Positions 23,974 through 36,310 are shown, counted from the stretch's first letter. The stretch is 64,000 nt of DNA from Lingula anatina (GCF_001039355.2 NW_019775536.1:796322-860321); one strand, 5' to 3'. The notes: generated by a model not told the origin, from the letters alone. Program-made: numbers and translations.

Positions 23974-24257
23974 CCCGCACGAAAACGAAGTAGATGCTCC
24001 AGCGCAGTAGACTACTGCAATCATACTGCAAACATGCTTCAAATCTGCTTCGATGTGGGAGCTAATTAGCATATTTGAAACATGCTTCTATCATGCTGCT
24101 AATCTACTGCATTAATGCTCCTCCTCTGTACAACCCTATGTAATTTTTGAAGTAGAATTGCAGTAGGCTATACTGCATTTCTACTGCAAATATGCTCCAC
24201 ACCACTACTGCGTTAATGCTTCTTTGCTACTTCGATACTACTGCATTTTCATGCGGG
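23974..24257. mobile_element. 284-bp MITE inserted in FReD2 exon 6
   Basis: The ends CCCGCACGAAAACGAAGTAG and TACTGCATTTTCATGCGGG are imperfect inverted repeats, flanked by TA on both sides (23972-23973 and 24258-24259), consistent with a 2-bp TA target duplication. The interior is rich in TACTGCA/TGCAGTA-like motifs and has no ORF. Comparing exon 6 with FReD1 and FReD3 fixes both borders to the base. Confidence 0.88.
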
Positions 24258-24483
24258 TAATGACAGCCACGACAGCAATTGTGCTCAAACTTATAAGGGC
24301 GCATGGTGGTACAAAGCATGTCATAGGTCAAACCTGAACGGTCTGTACCATCTTGGTGAGCACGCGTCTGGCGCTGACGGCGTCAACTGGTACGATTTCA
24401 AAGGCCATAACTATTCACTGAAGACAACAGAGATGAAGATTCGTCCAATCGGCTTCAAGGCGGCTTCAGCTGTCATTGGCTAA

Positions 24484-25548
24484 ATGTGCTAAAGTAATTA
24501 TGTTGAAAAAACAAGAAAATTTAGGACTCCCCCCATTTAGCAATATACCAAGACTTAGAAAAATTGCATAGGGTGTACTAAATGTGTCTGAATGAAATGA
24601 AGTGAGATAGGTCAGACTAGAATGTGTAAAATTATGTTTATAGTTATGCAATGATGATTTATCTTCAATATTTTCATGCAATTTTGCTTCATCATCCTTA
24701 CATCGTATCTGTCGAAAGAGACCTACAAAGAAAACATTTCAATTTGAAACGAGGAAATTTATATCTTAATTGGTTTCATGTATATTGTCACTTTGCTGCA
24801 GAATAAATTGTCAAACAACTGATGCTGTTTGATCATTTGATTTGATTTTTGGCAGAAAATATATCTATTAAATTGATATTTTTCTCCTCCTCTTGCAAGA
24901 AACAACCTCTCATTGCCGTGTGTTTGTACCAAAACTGTTATCGTTTCTAACTCACGATGCAACTTATTGACCACATTTGTCATACTTATGTCAACACGAT
25001 TGAGCGACGACTTGATCTTATTGACCGAAATGTACACAACAGGGAGATATATATATCTTATACCGGTATAATGTCCGAATCGTCCGATAAGCGGACGCGA
25101 ATTCATCGTGACACATATCTGTTAATTAAATTTGTTTCAAGTCGTTTGGGACCGTTATTAACGGTACGTAGGCGCTATTATCCCTTTTATTCTCTTAGAG
25201 ATATTTCATTGTAAATATACGTTTTTTTCCTCCTAAAATATCATAACCTTGTGATGGTGTTCTCAGTTTTTTTCTAAATCTATTTTAGTTTGTTTGAATT
25301 TTATAGATTTTTCTTGTACGGAAGCCGCAATCTCTAAGTTAGTCCTGCAAGTACTGCTATAAGCAGTGTGGGTGAAATAGGTCGAGGATTGAGGGCTATA
25401 TAATCACGTGTCCTATCTTCCATTAAGATGCCATCAGATGTCCATGTTCCATTAATACCACTTATCACCGCGACGGTTTTCTAGTAGCTGGTGGCTGTAA
25501 GAAATTGATAAGGTCCTGCATTTATTAATATAGTACTCATACTTAAAG
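24484..25548. other. intergenic, nothing coding recognised
   Basis: Sequence between FReD2 and the VWA gene. A poly(A)-type AATAAA lies near 24801. The overlapping ORFs around 24759-25214 show no domain or splice context. Confidence 0.45.
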
Positions 25549-28500
25549 ATGAGAAAGACCACGAAGCAAGGCTTCTTTTCACTGGCTTTATATACATGTA
25601 CTTTGTTAGGACTTTGTCTGATAGGTAAGTCCTAGTAAATAATATATTAGTGACTATTTAAGGTGGCAGTTGTGAATAATTTAAAGGACCTTTTACAGTA
25701 ACTGATATACGTAGTTTGAATTAAGAACAGAAGTATCATAAACGCACTTTTCAATTACAGCAGCCATGAGAACATGTTCCAGACAAAAGTAGGGGGTAGT
25801 TTATTTACTTGTTCTTGAGTATTGCAGACAAATGGAACTTCTTCAATCATGTTCGTACTATGTATACATGTATGAGCCTTCGCTTCAGGATCCCCCGCCT
25901 TTCACAGGAACAAAATTTCCTGATTATTCCTTATTATTTCCCCTATGAAACACAAGAATTCTGGGATAATAATATCACATTTTTCTTGTTTTTATTTTTT
26001 ATTAAGATTTTACAGGCCATAACATATAAACAACCGCTGTTTGGTATGGTAACAAGTCGAGAAAGAGAAAGTTTGAACAAACAAAAAAAAAACGATTTTC
26101 CCTGATTTGAAGACCTTTTCTTAAATTCCTTGAAGCCACATTTCAGGTTTCCCTTGTTTTCCTGCCACTTATATAGAAAACCATTAATGTACTTCCAGTA
26201 GGCCTACATACTTTTTACCAACGCCTTTTTATATATTATGTTATATTTGTATGAATATTCCAAACTTAAAACTCTTGGAATGAGAGAAGGAGGGAAGAGG
26301 CAACGGCGTGTTTTTGTATCTCATGGATGTCTCCATGCAAAAGAAAAAAAACAACATATTTGGAGCTTCAGAGGATCACGTGGTGCCAAGCCACTTACAT
26401 TTTGGTTCGACATTTTCCTCTAAAAATAATGCTTGTACGATGGCATTTTCAGGGACAGCGGTGGCGAGTGGAAGTGGTGCGAAAGGTAAGGCATAGCATT
26501 TCTTGTTAAGTGCGTCTAACTACGTCTACACTGTAGATTGAGTGTTTTGATTTGTCTTGTCTATAAAATCAATAAAATTAATACGGAATGATAAAATAAA
26601 TTAGTCTTTACTTAGAGACCAATAACGTCATGCGACACTTAGGCCCATCACGTATGGACCTATAGACGTGAATGGTAATTATGCGCCAGAATCCGACGCT
26701 CAAGAAACCGGACTTGAAGTGTAGATGGGGCGTTGACTATTGATGTAAACTACTTGTCTACTTAGCAGGTGTACCGTACTCTCCGTCTTTCTCAAGTATC
26801 TTAAGGCCCGGTCCCACTGGCGTTTAGGATAAATTTCGCATGAAGTGCGCACACAATTGGTTAATATTCACTAAACATCCACAATATTCGTGATACATGC
26901 TTGTATTATTCGGCCAGCATCCGCACATGTCCGTAATTATCCGCAGAGGCACTTATTTCCCTTCTCAAGATTTTTTATCTGCCCAAAATTGCGGTTGCAT
27001 ATGACATGCGCAATACTTTCGCAAATATATACGCAATACATAGGTTATACATACATTGTATGCAGCACATGCGTTGTTTTCTGCTCTTATCCGCAACTCA
27101 AGGGTAAATTGCGGCTTGCTAGCGGACTAGGAGAGCATGTATTGAGTATGTAAACCGTATGTAGAGCGTCCCTCACGTCCATATCACAAACTAAAATATC
27201 GCTAAGTAAAATAATATATTAATATGTCAGGATATAAATCTTTCTGTTGCGTCTGACGCGTCTGATTTGCGGACATCTGCAATTGCATCCGCTTTTATTT
27301 GTGATACATACACAATACATTATCAATAAGTCCGTAATTCATACTGTTCTTATCAGCACGCTATTGCAAAAAAATTGTCATTTTTGGTCAAATCTGTTGC
27401 GGATGACAATGAAGGTCCGAATCCCAAGAAATTCTGTAGCCTCAATTCTCTCTCAATTCATCCTCAATTCATCCCCTCGTCAGTGTGACCGGGCCTTTAG
27501 TATTTTGTAGGCGGGCAGTAGGGGTGCAGATCTTGAGATGTACGTTGGACAATCCCTTTAGGATTGACAAATTTAACACGTTCTCTAAATCGAGTTCCAA
27601 GCGTTTTCTCCCTTTCTTCGATGTTAAAGTGTGTTGGATTTTGCTCACATGAGACTTTAAATACCGATTGGAGCCTTTCCATCCTACAAGGTACAAGTTG
27701 TTGCCTCAAAGTGTAGGTTTCATGAATGAATTAAGATCATGAGTCTGGGACCTGTGTGAGTGTCGGATAGAGTGTCCACTCTTAGGTGGGGTTAATGGAT
27801 GGCGAGTGTCCAATTCCCATAGTTGTTGACTCTGAGTGCCATGCGTATGTGTCTCACTTCATAAGCTTAGCCCCGTTTCCTTCTGCGCAAAATCACCATT
27901 CACGTGACCAAAGTGTAAAGAACGCCGTGGTTGGCTGATATATTTTAGTCTCCGGAGTAAAAAATAAGTCTGTGCTTTTACCCTATCTACAAACCATGAA
28001 AAACCTCATTCATGGCAATATAAAATGCTTAGGAATGTAATTTAATTTCCCCTTGATTGAAACCTATTACTGCTACTTTATATTTCAGTATGCGATGAAT
28101 CAGATGTTGCATTTCTGCTAGATGTAATCGGAGATCCGAGAGACGCACCGATGATTCAACATTTCATTGGGTCTTTGGTGAACGATTCCTTCAACATAGG
28201 ACCGGACAACGTCAGCATTGCTATCGTTTCTTTTATCCCGTCCATGGATGGCCTTATAAGACTAGCCGACGAACAATCATATGAAAATATACTGGGCAGA
28301 ATCCATGCTATACGCGTGCCTCCAAATAATTATCTTCTACACCTTGTTGGAAGTCAAACTCACCGAGCGCTTGAAGTCGCCCGGACGACATTACTTAATC
28401 CAATGGATCCTGACGGAGGGAGATTGAATACCAGTAAAGTTGCTGTTGTTATTAGCACTGGTATCGAAACTAATTTTTGCAAAACTGTTCAAAATGCCCA

Positions 28501-29787
28501 GGCTGCAAAACTACGAGGTATCGAAATTTATGCGATAGGGGTCGGAAGCAAGACAAGCCTACTCCCAGAGTTGCAAGCAATTGTGAGTCCACCGGTGCAC
28601 ACCCATGTTTTTATAGTGGAATCCTTCGATGGATTGCTTGAATTGCCGGTGAATTTCTCCGAAGCTTTCTGTTCAGGTAATTAAAACACAACTCCACTTA
28701 GTCGAATCCACTTAGTGTGGAATCTGCAACTTTTGTTTTTGCTAAGGAGGTTTTTTTTCAAGCTCCCTTTGTATGTTTATCACCAGCCTGGGCAAAAAAA
28801 GTTGTGGATTGATTTTGATGACATTTTCAGGATCGGTCAATAATGAGCTAACTTTTAAAAAAGTGATAAGATTTTGATAGTGATCCTGATCACCATCTGC
28901 GTCATTACCATCGCGAGATGCATTCAGTGACCTTGAACCGAAAATCGCGGAGGGTGTCGTAAGGTCGTGGTGCAGTGGATGTACTCTCTACTACTACATA
29001 TTATAAGTGTGAAGTCCTTGGCGGAGGTCTGCGCTCTCTGAGTGCTTTTCTAGTTTCCATTTACTTTGTCTAATCCTTAGAGGAATGCCTTAAAAGTTTG
29101 TTGGTCACTTAATTTATTTAACACTTGATAATATAAGACCAGATGAGCCATGAATGTGCGTAGCTGTAGGGCAGATGTCACATAATATTTAAGGCAAAAG
29201 ACGGCTCCTGCCTCCTGCAGTGTACATGAACGCAAGAAGAAGAGAGAACGTTTATTAAGCCGGGAGAGGGGTTGTCTCTTCCCCTTGTAACCCCTACACC
29301 CGCTTATGTTAATCACCTTCTCATATTTATTTTAGTTTCCAACAAAAGTACAGCATGGCATCCAGAAACAACCAGCTGGTACAGATACTACCGAACAGCT
29401 TGCCAAGAGCACTTTACTACGCAGGGTATCACAACAGCCACATCAGATCATTCTGGGTCGTCAGCGATATTCATGTCATCTGCGTCACCAAGGATGTCTG
29501 TTGAGAGCGACATCGTCTCACCCATCGGGATTGCGACGAGCAGTGACGCTGTCACAACTACCGCATTCGTTACTTTGTTCACCAGGATGCAATATGCCAA
29601 TACTGACATGAAACCTCTGGCAGATATCGGTGACGGTCCTTCGTCGCCAAAGCAGGATATTGGAATTCTAATTGGGTCAATCGTACCTTCGCTTGCTGCA
29701 GTATATGCTGGTGTCATTTTTTTGTTGTGTTTCTTGAAGAAAAAGAAACGCAAGGCAGAGGTACAGCCGAAGGAAGAAGGGCCTTGA
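25549..29787 (+). CDS. type I membrane protein with a von Willebrand A domain
   Basis: Four exons, all phase 1: 25549-25624, 26453-26485, 28089-28676 and 29336-29787, giving 1149 nt or 382 residues. Exon 1 is a signal peptide with hydrophobic core FFSLALYTCTLLGLCLIG. Exon 2 is a 33-bp micro-exon encoding TAVASGSGAK. Exon 3 holds a complete VWA fold from CDESDVAFLLDVIGD to NFSEAFCSG, including NVSIAIVSF, SKVAVVIST and GIEIYAIGVG. Exon 4 is a Ser/Thr-rich stalk, a membrane segment (IGILIGSIVPSLAAVYAGVI) and a basic cytoplasmic tail (KKKKRK). The metal-binding MIDAS motif DxSxS reads DVIGD and the usual late Asp is Thr, so metal-dependent ligand binding is probably lost. The product should be a surface receptor or adhesion molecule; the ligand is unknown. 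The micro-exon rests on phase and splice sites only. Confidence 0.82.
26803..27497. mobile_element. MITE-like element in VWA intron 2
   Basis: The left end AAGGCCCGGTCCCACTGGCG and right end GTCAGTGTGACCGGGCCTTT form an imperfect inverted repeat about 695 bp apart. The interior contains many TCCGCA/GCGGA motifs and no convincing ORF. Confidence 0.7.
28742..29052. mobile_element. diverged CCTCCGCCAAGG-family MITE in VWA intron 3
   Basis: The right end CCTTGGCGGAGGTCTGCGCT matches the right end of the element at 14938-15197. The left end is eroded (GCTAAGGAGGTTTT) and the interior has diverged. Confidence 0.6.
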
Positions 29788-30397
29788 ACATCAAGTGCGC
29801 AGATGTTTATTCCATCAATCTTAGAGTTGTATTTCGTAATCAATTTTTACGTACACTCAGATTCAGATTCTGGAGCACGTTTGTTAGCTTTAAGCGGAGA
29901 TATACGTTAAGAAAACAATCATTACGGTTCAAGATTGTTTTATTATTGAGCAAGTACCGGTAGTCCTTTGCTATCTTAGTATGCAAAATTACACCGTGAG
30001 CATAAAATTATCCCGAACTGTCAAATTGAGTCTTTTGATTTATGTATATTGATAAAAGAATCGACACGTCATTTCTCATCAGATATCTTTCAATGGCATA
30101 AGCATTTGCATTATACCTTTTATTTGAGTAAAGGTATGAGGTTATTATACCGGATATAATATATATTTTAACGTCCTATGTGCTATTAAAGAAAACAGAA
30201 CGTGTAATCTGTAAAACATATTTTCATATGTTACGAAGCGAATGAATTTTGTACGAAATGGCCCAATTTTTTTATTACAGATATTTTATGATTAAGAGTT
30301 TCTGACATATTCTTATACAAGCGTTGGACTTCTAAAAACGTCACCAAAGACAAATGTCATACTTGTTTTATTTTCAAAAGTAATTACTCTGTCACAT
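29788..30397. other. short intergenic between convergent genes
   Basis: About 600 bp separating the VWA stop from the FReD3 stop, tail to tail. No feature recognised. Confidence 0.5.
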
Positions 30398-30774
30398 TTA
30401 GCCACTGACACCAGAAGCCGCCTTAAAGCCGATTGGACGAATCTTCATCTCTGTTCTCTTCAGCGAATGGTTATAACCTTTAAAAGTTTTCCAGTTGACG
30501 CCATCAGCAAAAGACGCGTGTTCACCAAGATGGTACAGACCGTTCAGGTTTGATTCATGGCAGGATTTGTGCCACCATGCGCCCTTATAAGTTTGAGCAC
30601 AATTGCTATCGTAACTGTCATTATCTTTGTCCTTCGTTGAGAATGCCATGCCATTATGGTAACCCAGGGAGTCACCTTGAATTAAAATCTATTGTTGAGA
30701 ATGCTGTACAAGAAGCATCAATGTGCAAACTTTATCATTAAATGTTTTCATGCAAATACACACACACACACACA

Positions 30775-30806
<32 letters not shown>

Positions 30807-33800
30807 GGGACAGAGAGAGAGGGGGAGGTCAGGGAGTATAAAGGATCGTTTAATCTGACGTGATCCTATAGGGGTCTAGATGTCTGTTCTTTTAAGTACA
30901 TGTAAGCTGTCCTTAGATTTTTCAATTAAAATAGTAATCCATTTAGTGTACATGAATCGTGATATTTTTCCGTTGATTTTTTAATAGACAATTTAAAAAA
31001 GTAATTTTACAAATTTAAGAAATTTAGTTTACCTGCGTCTCCAGAGTATCCGCCAATGGTCAGCTGATAATTTGTCCTCTCTGAGGAGATGGCGAAATTG
31101 TCATAGCGGGCATAGGCCTTGACCCCAGTGGCGTCCTCCATATCAACGCGGAGTTCATACCGACCTTGGTTAGTGAGAAGGTTTATAAGATCGTTTCCTG
31201 GATGAGAAGAATAGATATTCACACCATTTTCTTATATGTGTAAAATATATATTTACTGAGTGGATGGATTCGGTGAAAAGAAAAACATTCATTGCAAACT
31301 CTTTCATATATTTGTGTTACGACATATGGCCTGTCAATAGGGAATTCCTTCGATTGACATTCATTTCAAATGCACAAATTAATTAAGCGAACGTTTGTAT
31401 GTCATTAAACACCGAGTAAATAAAATTTTCAGGGCATTACCCTTTGAATGGTAAATATTATAACGAAGAATGCCAGGCCCGTAGCCAGGGGGGGTTCGGG
31501 GGTTCGAAAGAACCCCCCTTTTGTGCTGAAAAAGGTCCACTCTGGGTAAAATTTGACATAAGTACATGAGGATTTTTCGGTAAAAGGTCCACTTTTTTCA
31601 GAAAAAGAACCCTCCCCCCCTTTGAAATTGCTGGCTACGGGCCTGAATGCTATACATCATACCAAGCCAGTGCTCCCCGTTCAGGTTACCAAAGCCGTGT
31701 TTGTAATCCTCCCAACCGCGGAAGAAGTCGACCGACCCGTCCATACGCTTCTGGAATAGCTGGAAGTGGAACAATACATATTATATTCGTGTTTGAGACT
31801 TGTTTACCGATATAGCGAGTTAAAACCAATGCTTTATAGCAGAGCAGTTGGTTTTACATGTATATTTTAATGTTTTAAAAAACATAGCGCTTTGGGTGTT
31901 GACAATAACGTATTATAATCTTAACGCGATCGAAAAAACGCAAGGTACTAGTATGATTCAAATTAAGTAAATTTAAGTAACCGTTCACATATTGCTGTTG
32001 GACCTACCGTCCATCCTCCCCCGTCAGTGGTCATGTCACAGTAGACATCGAAGGGACTTTGGCCGTTAGAGGGGGTAATGGTGTACACTCCGCTTAGTTT
32101 AACACCGTTCTTGTACAACTCAGCACAGTCTTTGCCAACAGCTGGGAATATAAGATATACAGTTACTTGTCGGATCTTGCTAAGAATGAGGGCAATTAAT
32201 GGGAACAACCAAAGGTGAACAGGTCCCCCAGTGCGTTCTTGCTGTTATGCTTCTCCCACGACCCGTCGTAACTCAATGTACGCATCCTTAAATATCCCTT
32301 TCGGTAATTTTTTTTTCATAAGGGAACAAATGCCTCTTTGTCACAAAATGTTTTAAAGGAATACTCACAGATATGCGTCAAAGTCAATATGACATCTCCA
32401 TTCTTAAAAGTGAGTAATATAAAACACAAATGCATGTATAACTCAGTATGTGATAAAAGTACAGACTTGACATTTAATATGGAATATTTTAGTTTCGAAG
32501 GTATGCCTAGGTAAAAATGCGTTCTTTTTTCAAAAAACTCCGATCTCATATAAGATCTGTGAATGGAGAAGTGTGTAGTCAGGTGTGTCGCTACCATTTA
32601 ACTAAATAGCAGGTTTGTTGCGCTGCTGCATTATGTAATATTTCTATTTTGGCTTTCTTTATTGAGGGCAGATTTCTCCTGTACCACTCAACTGGTCAAA
32701 ACAGAGTTTTCAGACATCCAGAGGAGACCAACGACGAAGCGTGGTCGCGTCTAAAGTGACACAGGATATTAACAGCGTCAGTATTTGGAGTGGATACCAC
32801 ATTGATGCTAAAACACCAATGGTAGTCATCGACGAAAACTTGAACCAGATCAAATAAAGGAATAATCTGGGAAGCACTTGACTATCATTTGATAGGGGGC
32901 AACTTAGGAACAATTTTCGGTTGCACGGTGAGATGGCCGGTTCACACAGAGCACTTTTAATAGCAGATTACTTACAGAACCAAGGCAATGAGCAGCTACC
33001 TTGGTCATCAAAATCGCCATATTTGAACCACATAGACAATGTGTGGGCAGGCCATTACTCGACCAATCAATGGCCTACATGTCAGATCAGGTGTAACAGC
33101 GACCGCTACTGTGACTAGACACTGACATGAGGATCCTTTGTGGAGCGTGTAACTCTTTAACAGACAATAGTTTGGAAAATACGGAGATCCAAAATATCTC
33201 TTTTAATGGTTGTTATTTGACAGAATAGGCAATGTGTTTTTGTTTGCTTCTCTGACGAATTCAATTAATGGACTGATGTCACCATGACATCAAAGAGATG
33301 ATTAAAAGTTATTAAAGCACGAGTGTAATCCTCATTTTCATTTATAAGTCAGCAAAATAGAAAAAACTGATGAAAAATGATTTGGAAAAAAATATTCCAT
33401 ATTAAATGTCAAGTCTGTACTTGCTACCTTCTAGCCGTGCTTTATACATGTATATGCTCAAAATAATAGGTATTATAACCTTGTAAGTCAAAGCGCCATC
33501 AACAACATACCATTTTCCTTGTCCAAAGATAACTTTGCAAAACTAATCTCCACAATTCTGTGATATTTCTCCAAGAGGTCGTCGTATTTCCCCTCCAGCC
33601 TGCTTAGGTCGTTTTGTAAGACGTCTAACAGTCGGTCCACGAGAGAACATTGTGGCTGTGACGTGGAGCCATTAGCTGCTTGACGGCTAGGAAATACAAA
33701 TATTTAAGGAATACCGGTAAAATGTCCTTATACAGTATAGCAAAATGAATTAATAAATAGATAGATGATTAAACCGGTAAATTCAATGATTTCATTTTAT

Positions 33801-34170
33801 TACTTTAGGAGACCCTATCCCATACCTTAAAAATATGATCTAGGTTGAATTAAACCGATTGTAATTTCAAATTCATAAACTTTAAATGATTAATGTAATC
33901 AATATCAAATGTAACAAGTATATAGGGAATGTCGTGGGGACTGTCAACAGGTTCTGAATTATGTTCGGTTCGACTGATAAATAAATGTAAACGGAAATCG
34001 TTAGTTATGCCAAGAACACAGCTGCTCCAAAAGGTTACCTATTTGAAACTTTTTTTCCATAATTATGAAGAAGAATCGTGCTTTAACGCCTGATCTTACC
34101 GCTGAATGACGTGGCCGGTTGATGATGTCCACAGACAAAACGATGCCAATAAAAGCTTGATGCAAAACAT
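30398..34170 (-). CDS. fibrinogen-related secreted protein (FReD3)
   Basis: Six exons on the minus strand: 34170-34100, 33686-33511, 32141-32008, 31759-31663, 31197-31033 and 30675-30398, giving 921 nt or 306 residues. The start codon is the ATG at 34170-34168, opening a signal peptide ([19 protein letters not shown]). All exon lengths and phases equal those of FReD1 except exon 2, which lacks 18 bp in frame, removing TTSNLQ from the coiled coil. The fibrinogen domain is intact, with [20 protein letters not shown], a DKDNDS calcium loop, NCA and [17 protein letters not shown]. His-Lys-Ser replaces Tyr-Asn-Ala before the pocket Cys-His, and Glu replaces Arg after it, a difference that could alter the ligand. 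The gene is inverted relative to FReD1 and FReD2 and converges on the VWA gene. Confidence 0.92.
30757..30806. repeat. (CA)n microsatellite in FReD3 intron 5
   Basis: Nearly pure CA run, with TACA interruptions. Confidence 0.9.
31474..31645. mobile_element. MITE with CAGGCCCGTAGCCAG ends in FReD3 intron 4
   Basis: CAGGCCCGTAGCCAG at the left and CTGGCTACGGGCCTG at the right are a perfect 15-bp inverted repeat, flanked by AATGC on both sides (31469-31473 and 31646-31650). Related copies lie near 34650-34796 (reversed) and 61690-61862. Confidence 0.85.
32690..33125 (+). pseudogene. second degenerate Tc1/mariner transposase fragment
   Basis: In broken frames the translation contains [24 protein letters not shown]-like sequence and then [14 protein letters not shown] followed by [17 protein letters not shown]. 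The last block matches the conserved LPWPAxSPDLNPIExxW region. Several stops and frameshifts are present. It lies in FReD3 intron 2, opposite to the host gene, and is a different family from the fragment at 6990-7660. Confidence 0.75.
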
Positions 34171-34450
34171 GGCGCCTGATTTCCTGGCGCTTGTGACAGA
34201 ATGAACCGTAAGTCTAAACGAGGGCGCAATTATACTTGATTCTGGAGTTAAGTCACAGGTTTGAACCTTAAACCCGGATTTTGCCAAATCCTAAAGTATT
34301 TTCACAATCCCGCACCTTATCCCTGGAACTCAACAGAACGCGGACGTTTCTGTTTTTTTCTGATAACTCTTTATCATCAGTGTCACAGTGTTGGCTGTGA
34401 TCAGTTGAAACCATATTTTGGTCTGGATGCTTAGAAGTGATAACGTAATT
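34171..34450 (-). promoter_or_regulatory. conserved FReD3 upstream region
   Basis: The reverse complement matches the sequence upstream of FReD1 (about 15420-15716) and FReD2. It includes CACAGCCAACACTGTGACAC, an ATCAGTTGAAACCATATTTT-type block and TATAATT at 34234-34228, about 60 bp before the ATG. It probably holds the shared promoter; the function is inferred from conservation. Confidence 0.5.
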
Positions 34451-34556
34451 TTAAAAAATCATATTTTGGAACATGTCCCACAAGTTGGCCTCATTATCAG
34501 CGGTTTGTTGTAGGCTCTCTTTTGCAAATTAAAAGTTGCGCATGCAAAACATAGTG

Positions 34557-35015
34557 AGGCCACACTTTTTTTTTATTTTTATGGATGACATCCTGCGCGC
34601 GCACCGATTTTCGTCCGTTCTCCAAAAAAAAAGAAAAAAAAGCCAGCAATTTCAATTCAAAAAGGGGGTTCTTTTTTTGAAAAGGTGGACCATTTTCCAT
34701 AAAAACTTAATGTATCTAGATCAAATTTTACCCAGAGTGGACCTTTTTCCCAGCAAAAGGGGTGGTTCTTTCGAACCCCCTGGTTACGGGCCTGTCTTTT
34801 CATGACTTTCCTTTTCTACGAAGTATCACAATGCTTTAATATTTTGAGAGCATGGATAAAGACATATTGTTTATACGTGTTTCTGTGGTAAATTTGTGTT
34901 TCCAGCTGTGTACTGACAGCATTTTTTTTTTGGACTTTTTTTTTTTTTCGCCCTCTCGCACCGATTTCGGGGTCCCCAGAGGACGTCATCCATAAAAATA
35001 AAAAAAGTGTGGCCT
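34557..35015. mobile_element. inverted-repeat element carrying a nested MITE
   Basis: AGGCCACACTTTTTTTTTAT followed by TTTTATGGATGACATCC at the left is mirrored at the right by GACGTCATCCATAAAAATAA and AAAAAGTGTGGCCT, an inverted repeat of about 37 bp. Inside, at about 34650-34796, is a reversed relative of the CAGGCCCGTAGCCAG element. Confidence 0.65.
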
Positions 35016-36310
35016 TACACGAACAAGCATGTTTATAAAGTCGCTGTGTCATTTCGGTTACTGACATTAAGGATCCCCCCACACCCAATAACAGATAACT
35101 TATTGCTGCAGACAAAATCTAGCCGGCTGTGCACGTGTCCGTGAGGACAAACTTATTATGCTGCAGTGCAGGACCGCCAGTCTTAATGTCCAAGCACAAA
35201 CACGTTAGTATTGACCGTAATTAATAACGCTGGCTTGGAGGGTCTGGGTCACAGAGGTTACTGATACATGGGGTTTCTCTCTAACCCCTACCCCACCCCG
35301 CCTCCACCCCTTGTAACAAACAATTTACATGTAACTGTTCTGTAGCTGACAAGGTCAAGGTTAGTTGTGCACATACTGTCGTTCATTTCTATTTCTTTGT
35401 AATTTCTCTGGTTACTTATTTTGCAGTCGGTTTTCGTAGTGCACATGTTTTTATTCAAACTCCATATTACTACTACGTGTAAGCTTCCATCGACGACATC
35501 CGATTTGCCTCTACTTTCTCCCACTTTTCACCTCGAGTGAGAACACACCAGCCAGAGGAAAAAATACTTTTAAAATATAATAATTACGCTTGATGATGCC
35601 ACGAATTGAAGATAAATGAAGGTGCCCCATGGGTTTCGAGGTAGCACCTTACCCCTCCTTCCCTCTTCTCTTTACCACAAACATAGCCCAAAGAGTAACT
35701 TGGGACAAAACCCAACAAATTCCAAGCCTTAAATCAGAAAATGTGTTCTGCGTATAACAGTCAAATTAATCGCGTATATTGTTTCATATTTGACGAGAGA
35801 AGACGTGTTTTTCCTTATAGCCTCGCCAGTTGGCAAGATATTTTATAGTCCATTCAAAAATGACATTCATTTGTACGACAGTGAGCTCCGATGTTCCAGT
35901 TGGTTTTTGATGGCATAAATGTAAGTTCATAAGTTCTTTCCAAAGGTCAAAGGCCAAAGATGAATTAACTTTGTTTAAATCAGTATACACCCGTAAACAC
36001 GTTAGATATAATAATACGCTAGCTGCACAGGTATGTTTTAGGGTTGTGTATATATACAATTTGAACTGCCCTTTTTAACATGGTACAAACTAGCATCTAC
36101 AAAATCGGTGCTCTTCATATACGTAAAACAATTCAAGCCCTGTTCTAGACCAAAACCTGATGCATCATCTGTCTAAAAATACCGAGACTGTAGGTCCTTA
36201 TTGTATGCTTACGGGAAAAAAGACACACTATAAATGGATTTTATCATTTAAACCGCCTCCATTGTTTCACCAGGTAGAGTGCCGCTTGTTCTCTGGACCA
36301 CGAGGTCGAC
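35016..36310. other. intergenic, nothing coding recognised
   Basis: Contains a C-rich patch near 35286-35312 and AT-rich sequence. The overlapping short ORFs carry no recognisable domain. Confidence 0.45.

Noticed and set aside
24759-25214. Overlapping ORFs on both strands between FReD2 and the VWA gene
   Set aside because: No recognisable family, and composition like the AT-rich intergenic DNA around it.
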